Below the pieces are notes generated by a model. That model saw only the letters and a program-made list of their open reading frames with translations, was not told the DNA's origin and made no database searches. DNA of 64,000 nt. It comes from Mycolicibacterium litorale. GTDB lineage: Bacteria > Actinomycetota > Actinomycetes > Mycobacteriales > Mycobacteriaceae. Positions 16,472 through 25,318 of this stretch are shown here, one piece after another; the stretch's first letter is position 1; every line of letters starts with the position of its first letter. The stretch lies in NCBI RefSeq assembly GCF_010731695.1, contig NZ_AP022586.1, positions 4,402,001 to 4,466,000 on the forward strand, in the 5' to 3' direction. Position numbers and translations under genes: made by a program.

Positions 16472-17134
16472 CTAACCACCGGAGCCCCCGAGCACCCCTC
16501 GGCGGGTCAGCTCGGCGATCATGATCGTCGCCATCAGGTCGGATCGTTCGAGGCAGGCGGTGCGCGCACCGACCGGGTCCCGGTCGTGGATGGCCGCCGC
16601 CTCCTGCTGGTAGGTCGGCAGGAACTCGGCCCGCACCCGGGGATAGGACAGCCAGAAATCGGATGCGGCGAACCACTGCGACGCGTGGATCGCCGCGCGC
16701 AGCCGCGGTCCCGCGCACGCGTTGTTGACGACGTCGCGGAACCGCTGGCAGGAATCCTGGAAGTCCGCCCGGCTCTTGCCTTTTCGCATGTGCTGCAGGG
16801 CGTCGTCGACGGCGCCGAGCAGGGCGTCGCTCGGCGCGATGGCCGCCCGCGCGGACGCGATGCCGTTGAGCACCCCGTACAGCTCGTGGTGTTCGGCCAA
16901 CGACACCTCGTCGAACCGTTCGACGAACGCCCCGCGGTGATAGCGGGTCGACACGATGCCGTCGTGTTCGAGCTGCACCATGGCTTCCTGGATCGGGACG
17001 CGGCTGACGCCGAGCGCCGCGGCGATCGCATTGCGATCGATGCGGTGCCCACCGCGCAGCCGGCCCGTCAGCACCTGGTCGATGACGTGCGCGACGACCT
17101 GGTCCTTCTCCTTGACCCCGTAGCGTTTCGGCAT
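16472..17134 (-). CDS. GntR-family regulator with FCD effector domain (Rv0043c-like)
   Basis: 220 residues. The winged helix (about 10-75) has the FadR-type pattern GGHRIDRNAIAAALGVSRVPIQEAMVQLEHDGIVSTRYHRGAFV. The FCD domain (about 85-210) shows the Arg/Asp/His metal-ligand-type helices (DSCQRFRDVVNNA, HASQWFAASDFW). FCD regulators sense small carboxylic acids or metals. It lies immediately upstream of the glnHP-glnQ pair in the same direction and just downstream of the LLM gene, so it could regulate either. By position it matches Rv0043c. Confidence 0.87.
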   Translation of the reverse strand: MPKRYGVKEKDQVVAHVIDQVLTGRLRGGHRIDRNAIAAALGVSRVPIQEAMVQLEHDGIVSTRYHRGAFVERFDEVSLAEHHELYGVLNGIASARAAIAPSDALLGAVDDALQHMRKGKSRADFQDSCQRFRDVVNNACAGPRLRAAIHASQWFAASDFWLSYPRVRAEFLPTYQQEAAAIHDRDPVGARTACLERSDLMATIMIAELTRRGVLGGSGG

Positions 17135-17153
17135 CCGGCCGGGAGGGGATGCG

Positions 17154-17951
17154 CTACCGGTTGTCCCGCCAGCGGCACAGCGCTTCGGCGGCGGACAGGT
17201 CGTAGTCCGGCCCGTTGACCCCGATCGTGAGGAGGCTGACGCCGAGGCCGACGAGCGCGTCGGCTTCGGCGAGCATCGCCTCCTCGCTGCTTTCGGGCAC
17301 CCCGGACGACCGCTCGACGGCCGACGGATCGCGTCCGACGTCGGCGCAGTGCCGGTCGAGCACCTCGGCCTTGCCCGGGTAGGTGGCGCGGTCGGTGAAC
17401 CCGTGCCAGATGTCGGCGTACTCGGCGACCAGCCGCAGCGTCTTGCGCTCGCCCTGCCCGCCGATCAGGATCGGGATGTCGCGCGTCGGGGCGGGGTTGA
17501 GTTTGGCCAGCCGCGACGTGATCCGCGGCAGCGCCTGAGCCAGGTCGTCGAGGCGGCTTCCGGCTGTGCCGAACTCGTAGCCGTACTCGTCGTAGTCCTT
17601 CTGTTTCCAGCCCGAGCCGATGCCGAGGATCAGCCGGCCGTCGCTGATGTGGTCGACGGTGCGCGCCATGTCGGCGAGCAGTTCGGGGTTGCGGTAGGAA
17701 TTGCACGTGACCAGCGCGCCGATCTCGATGCGTGAGGTCTGCTCGGCCCAGGCGGCCAGCATGGTCCAGCACTCGTAGTGGGCGCCGTCCGGGTCGCCGT
17801 ACAGCGGGAAGAAGTGGTCCCAGTTGAAGGCGACGTCGACACCGATGTCCTCGCAGCGGCGCACCGCGTCTCGAATGTGCCGGTACTCCGGGGAATGTTG
17901 GGGTTGCAGCTGGACGCCGATGCGCACGGGGCGCCCTGTGGGGGAGGTCAC
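17154..17951 (-). CDS. LLM-class F420-dependent oxidoreductase (Rv0044c-like)
   Basis: 265 residues from GTG 17951. A luciferase-like TIM barrel with VRIGVQLQPQHS at the first strand, VDVAFNWDHFFPLYGDPDG, RIEIGALVTCNSYRNPELLADMARTVDHISDGRLILGIGSGW (the classic LLM core) and IPILIGGQGERKTLRLVAEYAD. Such proteins in mycobacteria use coenzyme F420; the substrate is unknown. The open frame extends about 200 bases further upstream but without similarity. Length and context match Rv0044c. It is followed by the GntR gene after 19 bp. Confidence 0.9.
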   Translation of the reverse strand: MTSPTGRPVRIGVQLQPQHSPEYRHIRDAVRRCEDIGVDVAFNWDHFFPLYGDPDGAHYECWTMLAAWAEQTSRIEIGALVTCNSYRNPELLADMARTVDHISDGRLILGIGSGWKQKDYDEYGYEFGTAGSRLDDLAQALPRITSRLAKLNPAPTRDIPILIGGQGERKTLRLVAEYADIWHGFTDRATYPGKAEVLDRHCADVGRDPSAVERSSGVPESSEEAMLAEADALVGLGVSLLTIGVNGPDYDLSAAEALCRWRDNR

Positions 17952-17983
17952 GAAATCCACCGTAGCCGGATGCCGGCCAGTCC

Positions 17984-19060
17984 TCAGCCGAAGCGGAGCT
18001 GAATGCGGTGGTCCTCGTCGGTGACGTAGAACATCTGCCCGGACTCGACCGCGATGCCCTCGACGTTGCGCAGGCCGGGGAAGTCCCGGATCAGCTCGGC
18101 CGGCACGCCGGCGTCGTGACCGCCGTCGGTGGGCAGCGTGAAACGCCAATGTGAGCAGTGTTCGACGGCGCCCTCGGGGTGGTCCTCGAGGAGAACCGAG
18201 CCCTTGTCGGTCGCGTCGATCGAGCCGACGATCGCGTCGTATGTCTCACCGCCCGTGTGGGAAAGGGCGCGGAAGCCGACCAGGGCACCGTGCGGCGACA
18301 CGCCGGTCAGCTCCCACACGTGTTCGACGCTCGGCCACGTCTCGTCGGCCTCGAACATGGCGGGCACGCCGGACAGCTCGACGAGGATCGGCTCGCCCTC
18401 GGCGGTGGTGGGAAACCGCAACGCCAGCAGCAGGTTCCCGTTGGGGCGGAAGGCGGCTCCCTCGATGTTGATCGGTACGTCGCGGTCGGTCAACCGGTCG
18501 ACCCAGGTCTTGCTGCGTTGGGTGCCGCGCTCGATGGTGCGGGCGATGAAACGGGTACGCACGCTGTCACCGGGCGTGATCGCGACGACCCGGGAAGCGT
18601 CCAGTGCGTCGTTGATCAGCCGGTGCAGGCGGAATTGGTTGCGCCGGATCTCGATCGGGAGCTCCGACTCGGGCACCCTGCGGTCGATCGACTGTTCGTC
18701 GAAACGCGCGATGAAGGCGCGCTTGGCCTGCAGCGGCCCTGCCTTGGAGCCGTAGTGCGAGCCCACCACATAGACCCAGCCGTCGTGCCGTGCGACCGCC
18801 TCGGCGTCCTCGGTCCGGGCCTGCTCCTCACCGGCGAGTGCCGGCAGGGGGTGGATCTCCCAGCCGCTGTCGGGCGCCGCCCCCGCGGCATGGCCGAGTA
18901 CCGCGACGGAATCCTCGACCGAACCCTCGTCGAGCACGGTCCAGAAGCCGAAATCCCACCCGTGCGCGTCCAGCAGCGCCTGATTGTCGACGGGTACCAG
19001 GTCCGAGGCCTCGTTCCCCGAGTGGGCGAGATCCACAGTGGTGAGCGCCGACGATGTCAC
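17984..19060 (-). CDS. DUF3616-like probable beta-propeller protein
   Basis: 358 residues, GTG start at 19060. No signal peptide or membrane segment. The sequence alternates short hydrophobic strands and polar turns: EDAEAVARHDGWVYVVGSHYGSK, NIEGAAFRPNGNLLLALRFP, SPHGALVGFRALS and NVEGIAVESGQMFYVTDEDH. EGxA-type turns of this kind are typical of DUF3616/SdiA-regulated-like propellers that resemble phytases or esterases. The function is unknown. It lies 25 bp from the PhoX-type phosphatase gene on the same strand, so the two may be co-expressed. The domain label is from memory of the pattern. Confidence 0.65.
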   Translation of the reverse strand: MTSSALTTVDLAHSGNEASDLVPVDNQALLDAHGWDFGFWTVLDEGSVEDSVAVLGHAAGAAPDSGWEIHPLPALAGEEQARTEDAEAVARHDGWVYVVGSHYGSKAGPLQAKRAFIARFDEQSIDRRVPESELPIEIRRNQFRLHRLINDALDASRVVAITPGDSVRTRFIARTIERGTQRSKTWVDRLTDRDVPINIEGAAFRPNGNLLLALRFPTTAEGEPILVELSGVPAMFEADETWPSVEHVWELTGVSPHGALVGFRALSHTGGETYDAIVGSIDATDKGSVLLEDHPEGAVEHCSHWRFTLPTDGGHDAGVPAELIRDFPGLRNVEGIAVESGQMFYVTDEDHRIQLRFG

Positions 19061-19085
19061 CCGGAGATGTTAGCGGCGCCCGATG

Positions 19086-21155
19086 CTAGACGCCGATCCG
19101 CCCACCGGCCTTCCACACCGCCACCACCGAGGGCCGCGCCGTGCCGTTGCCGCCCTCGGGCCACCGGGACAGCGGATTGTCGATGCTGTTGTCGTCGTTC
19201 TCGCCGGGATGCTGCACGCACACCGTCACGACGTCGTCGGTGACCACCGGACCGCACGTCTCCGCACCGATGGGAACGGTGAGGAATTGTTTGGTCTCCC
19301 CGCGGTTCTCGCCGTCGAGCGCGACGGCGAACAGGCCGTCGTTGGAGTCGAGCGCATTGCCGTCGGTGGAGATCCACAGGTTGCCGTGGCTGTCGAACGC
19401 GAGGTTGTCCGGGCAGGAGATCGGGCTGACCTTCGTCTTGTCGAATCCGGCGTAGTAGGTGTCGGCGGCGGCGGGGTCGCCGCACACCAGCAGCAGATCC
19501 CAGGTGAAGTCGGTGCCGGCGTGGTTGTCGGTGATCTCGAGGATCTGTCCGCTCTTGTTGTCGTTGCGGGGGTTGGCCGCGTCGACTCCCGGTTCGCCCG
19601 GCGCGCCGCGCTCGTCGTTGTTGGTCAGCGCAACGTAGATCTTGCCGGTCTCGGGGTGGGCTTCCACATCTTCGGGGCGGTCCATCTTCGTGGCGCCGGC
19701 CTTGTCGGCGGCCATCCGGGTGAACACGGCGGCCTCCTGGGCGGTGATGCCGCCAACCAGCGACTCGGCCTGACCGCCCGGTCCGGACTTCAGCAGCGGC
19801 AGCCAGGTGCCGGTGCCGCTGAACGAGCCCTTCTTCGGCAGCGTGCCGGAGCCGTCGATCTCGGCGGCGGGGATGTCGCTGGAGAGTTTGGCGACGTACA
19901 GCGTGCCCTCGTCGAGGATGGTCATGTTGTGCGCCATGGCCGCGGCATCGCGTCCGGGCCGGATCTTCTTGGCGGAGACGAACTTGTACAGGTAGTCGAA
20001 GCGCTCGTCGTCACCGGTGTAGGCGACGACCGTGCCGTCATCGGCGACGTGGATGTTGGCGCCCTCGTGCTTGAAGCGGCCGAGGGCGCTGTGCTTGACC
20101 GGGGTGGACTGCGGATCCCACGGATTGAGTTCGACGACGTAGCCGAACCGGTTCACCTCGTTCGGTGTCTGCGTGACATCGAAGCGGGAATCGAAAGTCT
20201 CCCACCGAAGTTCGGACGGTTCCAGAGCCACGCCGTAGCGGTCCTGGCGGTCGGCGACCACCGGCGGAGGCGGGGGCGAGCCCTCTGCGGCGCCGAAGTA
20301 GCTGTGGAAGTTCTCCTCCCCGGAAAGCACTGTGCCCCAGGGGGTTACCCCCCCAGCGCAGTTGGCGAAGGTACCGGCGACGGTGCGGCCACTCGGGTCC
20401 GCGTCGGTGATGACGAACTCGGTGCCCGCCGCGGGCCCGGTCAGCGTGAACGGGGTGTCGGCGGTGATGCGCCGGTTGTAGCGGCCCATCACCGGCTTGA
20501 GTCCCTGCGGTGTGCGCTCGACCTCGACGACGCCCATCCCGATCGCGGCGATCTCGATGTCGAATTGTTCACGGGTCGGTGCGTCGGGGTTGTAACCGGC
20601 GAACATGAACTGCGGCGTGACGTATTCGAAGTTGGTGACGAGCAGGAAATGGTCGGGCTGGCCTTCGATCGGCAGCAGTGCGGCGAAGTCGTTGTTGAAG
20701 CCGAACTGGCCGCGTTGCGCCGCGCCGCTCTGGCGGGTGACGTCGAAGGCCGGCGCGTCGGGCAGCACAGGATCGCCCCAGCTGATCACCACGGCCTGCT
20801 GGTATCCGTCGGGGATCACGACGGCGTCCTCGCTGTTGGGTGCGACCGCGGTGAACTTCATGCCGGGGCGCGGTTCGAGGGGGGCGGCTTCCGACGGGCT
20901 CGCCGCCGGGGCGGTGTCGTTGCCGCCGCAGGCCGCGAGCATCGATCCGGCACCGACCGCGAGCACCGTCACGCCGGTGGCCTGCAGGAGCGAGCGGCGG
21001 TTGAGCTGCTTGACGATGTCGCCGAAGTACTCGTTGTCGCTGGTGTTGGGAACCGGTTTCGAGCAGGCGTCGCCGCACTTGTAGCGGCAGGTGATGTGTT
21101 GGCGCCTGGACTTTCCATCGTGGGAGACAAAGAGATTCAACGGCATCAAGGCCAT
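19086..21155 (-). CDS. PhoX-family (DUF839) secreted alkaline phosphatase
   Basis: 689 residues from ATG 21155. The N-terminus has a Cys cluster (CRYKCGDACSKP) characteristic of actinobacterial DUF839 proteins. A Tat-type motif RRSLLQATGVTVLAVG and a lipobox-like LAAC follow, so export by Tat is expected. The PhoX core includes GGVTPWGTVLSGEEN and WETFDSRFDV, acidic Ca/Fe-binding stretches (VAYTGDDERFDYLYKFVS), MDRPEDVEAHPETGKIYVALTNND and a C-terminal NLAFDSHGNLWISTDGN. The family releases phosphate from organic esters using Ca and Fe cofactors. A direct-repeat site resembling a PHO box lies about 90 bases upstream. Upstream in-frame codons to 21380 are not supported. Confidence 0.9.
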   Translation of the reverse strand: MALMPLNLFVSHDGKSRRQHITCRYKCGDACSKPVPNTSDNEYFGDIVKQLNRRSLLQATGVTVLAVGAGSMLAACGGNDTAPAASPSEAAPLEPRPGMKFTAVAPNSEDAVVIPDGYQQAVVISWGDPVLPDAPAFDVTRQSGAAQRGQFGFNNDFAALLPIEGQPDHFLLVTNFEYVTPQFMFAGYNPDAPTREQFDIEIAAIGMGVVEVERTPQGLKPVMGRYNRRITADTPFTLTGPAAGTEFVITDADPSGRTVAGTFANCAGGVTPWGTVLSGEENFHSYFGAAEGSPPPPPVVADRQDRYGVALEPSELRWETFDSRFDVTQTPNEVNRFGYVVELNPWDPQSTPVKHSALGRFKHEGANIHVADDGTVVAYTGDDERFDYLYKFVSAKKIRPGRDAAAMAHNMTILDEGTLYVAKLSSDIPAAEIDGSGTLPKKGSFSGTGTWLPLLKSGPGGQAESLVGGITAQEAAVFTRMAADKAGATKMDRPEDVEAHPETGKIYVALTNNDERGAPGEPGVDAANPRNDNKSGQILEITDNHAGTDFTWDLLLVCGDPAAADTYYAGFDKTKVSPISCPDNLAFDSHGNLWISTDGNALDSNDGLFAVALDGENRGETKQFLTVPIGAETCGPVVTDDVVTVCVQHPGENDDNSIDNPLSRWPEGGNGTARPSVVAVWKAGGRIGV

Positions 21156-21240
21156 GGCCGGCGGAGTCCTTCCGTACTGACGGCCGCGGGCTGAGCGGCC
21201 GAACGGGCGGAAAGTTACGGCAGCCGGGCGAGCGGCAGGC

Positions 21241-21257
21241 GATGAACAGGTGAACAG
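21241..21257 (-). promoter_or_regulatory. Candidate PHO-box-like direct repeat upstream of phoX
   Basis: On the minus strand the site reads CTGTTCAC CTGTTCAT, two tandem CTGTTCA units with an 8-base period, about 86-102 bases upstream of the PhoX start. GTTCAcc-type tandem units are known for actinobacterial phosphate response regulators (PhoP/RegX3). Binding is inferred. It lies between divergent genes and could serve both. Confidence 0.45.
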
Positions 21258-21362
21258 CGGGTTGCCGGATCCGGCCGACTCGTGCGGATTCAACGAATTT
21301 GCTGCGCGATCGCGTGGCGGAACGATAACGTCCCGGCAAGAAAATAACGAGGGGGTCAATAC

Positions 21363-23195
21363 ATGGCGGTTCGTCGGCACGCACGTCGGGCGGAGGGCTT
21401 CGCGGTCCGGCGTTGGTTGCAGGTGGGGGCGGCGTCGGCCGGGGTCGGGGCGGGGTTGCTCGGATTCTCGCTGCTGGGGCCGCAGGTCGGGACGGCGGCA
21501 GCGGACACGGCGGGGGAGAGTTCGACGTCCTCGAGCGCCGCGACCTCCGACGACGACGCCAAGCCTGCCGAGTCCGCGAACACACTCGACGACACCGCGA
21601 CTGACGACACCGCCGCAGACGAGTCGGCGGATGACGACTCCGCGACTGACGACAGCGCCGCGGACGAGGAAGCAGAAGCCGACCTCGACGACGAAGCCGA
21701 CCTCGCCGAAGAGGCCGCCGAACTCGCCGAAGAGGCCGAGGCCGACGACGCCGATGACCCGACCTCCCGTGACCGGGCGAGCGGGTCTGCCGATGCCGAT
21801 GCAGACACCGCAGATCTGGCGGAAAGCACTGCCGCCGAGACCGATTCGCCTCGGCCGCCCACCGCTGTCAGGGTCAGTACACCGCGGAATCCCGTCAGCA
21901 ACTGGAGTGAGTTCGCCGGGCAGTCGATCGACAAGTGGACGACGTCGTCACAGGGCTGGATCAAGTCGCTGCCGGTCGACAGCCAGGCCCAGTACCACCT
22001 CGCCGGCGCGCTGTGGGCGACCCGGCGCACCCTGTTCAACCAGGCGCCCGATGTGGCGCCTATCCAGATCAGCGGCAAGCTCGACGGCCCGATGACCGGC
22101 ACCGTGGGGGCGGTCGACCCCGACGGGGACCGGCTGGTCTACGTACTCACCAGGGGTCCGAGCTCGGGGTCCGTGCAACTCAACGCCGACGGCACCTACA
22201 CCTACACTCCCGGCGAAGGTTTCGACGGCGTCGACACGTTCCGGGTCGTGGCGATCGACGTCGGCCCGCATGTCAACCTGCTCGACCCGTTCCGCCCGGT
22301 GGGTACCCGCGCCACCAATCTGGTCAACCAGCGCGCCATCAGGTTCGACTTCACCTACACCACGGGCAGCGAACACTGGACACCCGAACGCCGGCAGGCG
22401 CTGCAGGATGCGGCCGATGACCTGGTGCTGTATTTCCTCGTGACCAAACCGGTCGTCCTCACCTACGAGGTCACCGCGCTGGACGATCCGGACTCGACCA
22501 CTCTCGCGTCGGCGGGCAGCGATCTCATCAGCGACGACCCCGGCTTCTGGCCGACGATCGTGCAGCACAAGCTGCTCACCGGCGAGGATGCGAACGGGTC
22601 GGCCGCCGACGGCGGCATCGACTGGAACTTCGGTAACGAGTGGGCCCTCGGGGATGTTGTCGGCCCCGATGAGTTCGACTTCAACTCGACGGCGATCCAC
22701 GAACTGCTGCACTCGTTCGGGTTCCTGTCGGGCACGGGAGCCCCCGGTGAGAACGAGGAGGTAGTCGCCTGGGTGCTCTTCGACAAGTTCATGGTCACCC
22801 GGGACCGCGCCCGTCCCATCAACCGTGATTTCCAGTGGGACACCGCCTTCGACCCCAATCTCACGGGCGGAGACGGTGGCCTGTACTTCGGTGGCGTCCA
22901 TGCCGTCAGCGCGTACGGCGATCTGGTGCCGCTGTACACCCCTGACCCGTGGGCAGAGGGCAGCTCGACCAGCCACCTCGATGACGACACGTTCTCCGGT
23001 TCGGATCAGAAGGTCATGAACGCCGGATCCGGCACCGGCTTCGTCGTCCGGGCGCTGAGTCCGCTCGAGCTCGGCATCCTGCGGGATCTCGGATACCGCG
23101 TCGATGCGCCGCCGCCCGCCGTTGCGGCGATGGCGTTGATCGGCTTCCTGTTCGTCGGCCGGCGGTGGCGTGGGGAAGCCCTCGCGAATCGTTAG
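21363..23195 (+). CDS. Secreted acidic protein with Ig-like and metalloprotease-like domains
   Basis: 610 residues, ATG with GAGGGGG upstream. It starts with a basic N-region and hydrophobic signal (WLQVGAASAGVGAGLLGFSLL). An extreme Asp/Glu/Ala/Ser/Thr-rich stretch follows (about 50-165). Next is a cadherin/Ig-like unit (VGAVDPDGDRLVYVLTRGPSSGSVQLNADGTYTYTP). The C-terminal half carries a zinc-protease motif HELLHSFGF (H446, E447, H450) and a Met-turn-like KVMNAGSG followed by ALSPLELGILRDLGYRV, as in bacterial HExxH proteases of the NF038122 type. The protein ends in one membrane segment and RRWRG, which may anchor it. Convergent, overlapping the Rv0045c-like gene by 4 bases. Confidence 0.78.
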   Translation: MAVRRHARRAEGFAVRRWLQVGAASAGVGAGLLGFSLLGPQVGTAAADTAGESSTSSSAATSDDDAKPAESANTLDDTATDDTAADESADDDSATDDSAADEEAEADLDDEADLAEEAAELAEEAEADDADDPTSRDRASGSADADADTADLAESTAAETDSPRPPTAVRVSTPRNPVSNWSEFAGQSIDKWTTSSQGWIKSLPVDSQAQYHLAGALWATRRTLFNQAPDVAPIQISGKLDGPMTGTVGAVDPDGDRLVYVLTRGPSSGSVQLNADGTYTYTPGEGFDGVDTFRVVAIDVGPHVNLLDPFRPVGTRATNLVNQRAIRFDFTYTTGSEHWTPERRQALQDAADDLVLYFLVTKPVVLTYEVTALDDPDSTTLASAGSDLISDDPGFWPTIVQHKLLTGEDANGSAADGGIDWNFGNEWALGDVVGPDEFDFNSTAIHELLHSFGFLSGTGAPGENEEVVAWVLFDKFMVTRDRARPINRDFQWDTAFDPNLTGGDGGLYFGGVHAVSAYGDLVPLYTPDPWAEGSSTSHLDDDTFSGSDQKVMNAGSGTGFVVRALSPLELGILRDLGYRVDAPPPAVAAMALIGFLFVGRRWRGEALANR

Positions 23196-24082
23196 CGGTC
23201 GAGCACTCCGCGCAGGATCTCGACGAGCGCCTGCGGCTGGTCGCCCTGCACGGAGTGCCCCGAGTTCTCGACCACGTGAGTGCGCTGAAATCCCGGGGCG
23301 CTCTTGGCGAAGGCCTCGGCGTCCTCGTCGTTGACGAAGAACGACTTCGCCCCGCGGACCAGCGTGGTGGGCATGGTGATCGAGGGCACGTCGTCCCACA
23401 GTCCCTGGAAGCCGTCGCCGGTGCGGAACGAGTCGTAGCGCCAGGTCCAGGTGCCGTCGTCCAGCCGCTTCGAATTGTGGAACACCCCGCGCCGCAACGA
23501 CTTCCGATCGCGGTGCGGCGAGGCGGCGACTGTCGCGTCGAGCATCGCCTCGAACGACGGGAAGGTGCGGTCGCCGCGCACCAACGCGACCGCACCCAGT
23601 TGCGCCTGGGTCATCTGTTCGTGGCGTTCGGGCGCCGAGGGGGTGACGTCGACGAGGACGAGCTCGGGCACCAGTGCCGGTTCGGTGGCCGCGATGCGCA
23701 GCGCGGTCAGCCCACCCAGTGACATCCCGACGACCAGCCGCGGGTGCGGCGCCCACTCCCGCAGGACGGGGCGCAACGTCTCGGCGTTGAGCTTGGGGCC
23801 GTAGTCGCCGTCCTCCCGCCACGCCGAGCGGCCGTGCCCGGGCAGATCGATCGCCAGGGCTGGCACCCCCAGGCCGAGAATGACGGTGTCCCAGGTGTGG
23901 GCGTTCTGTCCGCCGCCGTGCAGGAACACCACCTGCGGCTCGTCGTCGCCCCACTTGATGGCGCTGACGGGTCCGGCGTCGATGCGCGCCACCGGTGGAA
24001 TCGTCGTGGCGCCGATCTGCTCGGCGTTCTCGGGCAGCAGCGCGAACTCGTCGACGTCGAGCAGTTCAGCATCGGTGACCAC
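23192..24082 (-). CDS. Alpha/beta hydrolase (Rv0045c-like esterase)
   Basis: 296 residues, GTG at 24082. It has the oxyanion HGGGQNAHTWD, the IDLPGHGRSAW strand, the nucleophile elbow GMSLGG (Ser) and a terminal His in VENSGHSVQGDQP, so the triad appears complete. Rv0045c of M. tuberculosis is an esterase of unknown physiological substrate, and ino1 follows it there as here. A 22-bp inverted repeat separates this gene from ino1 upstream on the same strand. Confidence 0.88.
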   Translation of the reverse strand: MVTDAELLDVDEFALLPENAEQIGATTIPPVARIDAGPVSAIKWGDDEPQVVFLHGGGQNAHTWDTVILGLGVPALAIDLPGHGRSAWREDGDYGPKLNAETLRPVLREWAPHPRLVVGMSLGGLTALRIAATEPALVPELVLVDVTPSAPERHEQMTQAQLGAVALVRGDRTFPSFEAMLDATVAASPHRDRKSLRRGVFHNSKRLDDGTWTWRYDSFRTGDGFQGLWDDVPSITMPTTLVRGAKSFFVNDEDAEAFAKSAPGFQRTHVVENSGHSVQGDQPQALVEILRGVLDR

Positions 24083-24095
24083 CTGCCCTTTATAC

Positions 24096-24155
24096 GACGA
24101 AACTGCGGTGAGATCGCCCCTTGGTCGGGAATCGCGATCTCACCGCAGTCTCGGC
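24096..24155. repeat. 22-bp-arm inverted repeat between ino1 and the hydrolase gene
   Basis: Arms 24096-24117 and 24134-24155 pair at 20 of 22 positions (core ACTGCGGTGAGATCGC and its perfect complement) around a 16-base loop. It lies 12 bases beyond the ino1 stop (minus strand) and 13 bases before the hydrolase start. It probably terminates ino1 transcription, or it may be a dispersed palindromic repeat. Confidence 0.75.
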
Positions 24156-24166
24156 GAGGAAGAGGG

Positions 24167-25246
24167 TCAGCCCTCGATGAAGGTCTCCAGCTGGGTGCGG
24201 GCGACATCGTCGGGCAGCTGCTTCGGGGGGCTCTTCATCAGGTACGCCGACGCGGCTTCGACGGGGCCGCCGATCCCGCGGTCCTTGGCGATCTTCGCCG
24301 CACGCACCGCGTCGATGATGACGCCGGCCGAGTTCGGCGAGTCCCACACCTCGAGCTTGTACTCCAGGTTCAGCGGCACGTCGCCGAAAGCGCGGCCCTC
24401 CAGGCGCACGTAGGCCCACTTGCGGTCGTCGAGCCAGCCGACGTGGTCGGACGGGCCGATGTGGACGTCCTTGGTGTTGAACTCGCGCTGCAGGTTGCTC
24501 GTGACGGCCTGGGTCTTGGAGATCTTCTTGGACTCCAGCCGCGAACGCTCGAGCATGTTGAGGAAGTCCATGTTGCCGCCGACGTTGAGCTGCATGGTGC
24601 GGTCGAGCTGCACGCCGCGGTCCTCGAACAGCTTGGCCATCACGCGGTGGGTGATGGTGGCGCCGACCTGGCTCTTGATGTCGTCACCGACGATCGGCAC
24701 GCCGGCGTCCTCGAACTTCTTGGCCCACTCGGGATCGCTGGCGATGAAGACCGGCAGTGCGTTGACGAAGGCCACGCCGGCGTCGATCGCGCACTGGGCG
24801 TAGAACTTGTCGGCCTCTTCGGAACCCACCGGCAGGTAGGACACCAGCACGTCGACCTCGGCGTCCTTGAGCGCCTTGACCACGTCGACGGCTTCGGCGT
24901 CGGAGATCTCGATGGTCTCCTCGTAGTACTTGCCGATGCCGTCGAGCGTCGGGCCGCGCTGCACGACCACGTCGGTCGGCGGGACGTCGGCGATCTTGAT
25001 GGTGTTGTTCTCCGAGGCGAAGATGGCCTCGGACAGGTCGAAGCCGACCTTCTTGGCGTCCACGTCGAACGCGGCGACGAACTTGACGTCGCGGACGTGG
25101 TACGGCCCGAAGCGCACGTGCATCAGACCGGGCACGGTCGCGTTCTCGTCTGCGTCCTTGTAGTACTGCACGCCCTGTACCAGCGAGGACGCGCAGTTCC
25201 CAACGCCGACAATGGCGACTCGGATGTCTCCTGCGTGCTCAGTCAT
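24167..25246 (-). CDS. ino1: Inositol-1-phosphate synthase
   Basis: 359 residues. Converts glucose 6-phosphate to inositol 3-phosphate (NAD-dependent), the first step towards phosphatidylinositol, mannosides, lipoarabinomannan and mycothiol. It shows the N-terminal Rossmann motif [20 protein letters not shown], the [26 protein letters not shown] region, [18 protein letters not shown] and the catalytic-region [15 protein letters not shown] followed by [12 protein letters not shown]. It is the short actinobacterial form close to 360-370 residues. PadR lies 72 bp upstream on the same strand, as in M. tuberculosis (Rv0047c-Rv0046c). Confidence 0.96.
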   Translation of the reverse strand: MTEHAGDIRVAIVGVGNCASSLVQGVQYYKDADENATVPGLMHVRFGPYHVRDVKFVAAFDVDAKKVGFDLSEAIFASENNTIKIADVPPTDVVVQRGPTLDGIGKYYEETIEISDAEAVDVVKALKDAEVDVLVSYLPVGSEEADKFYAQCAIDAGVAFVNALPVFIASDPEWAKKFEDAGVPIVGDDIKSQVGATITHRVMAKLFEDRGVQLDRTMQLNVGGNMDFLNMLERSRLESKKISKTQAVTSNLQREFNTKDVHIGPSDHVGWLDDRKWAYVRLEGRAFGDVPLNLEYKLEVWDSPNSAGVIIDAVRAAKIAKDRGIGGPVEAASAYLMKSPPKQLPDDVARTQLETFIEG

Positions 25247-25318
25247 GGCCGTTCTCTCCCTCTCGTACTGATATTCGGTAGTGCTGTCCTTGGTCGCCCC
25301 GGTTCAAGGCTGCTGTCC

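Noticed and set aside
13944..16718. Single 924-codon frame suggesting a giant GlnQ fusion
   Set aside because: Only the last 247 codons are GlnQ; the rest runs out-of-frame through the permease gene, and a TGATG junction marks the real GlnQ start.
14675..17218. 847-codon plus-strand open frame
   Set aside because: It is antisense to the well-supported glnHP, GntR and LLM genes; the composition is typical of a GC-rich shadow frame.
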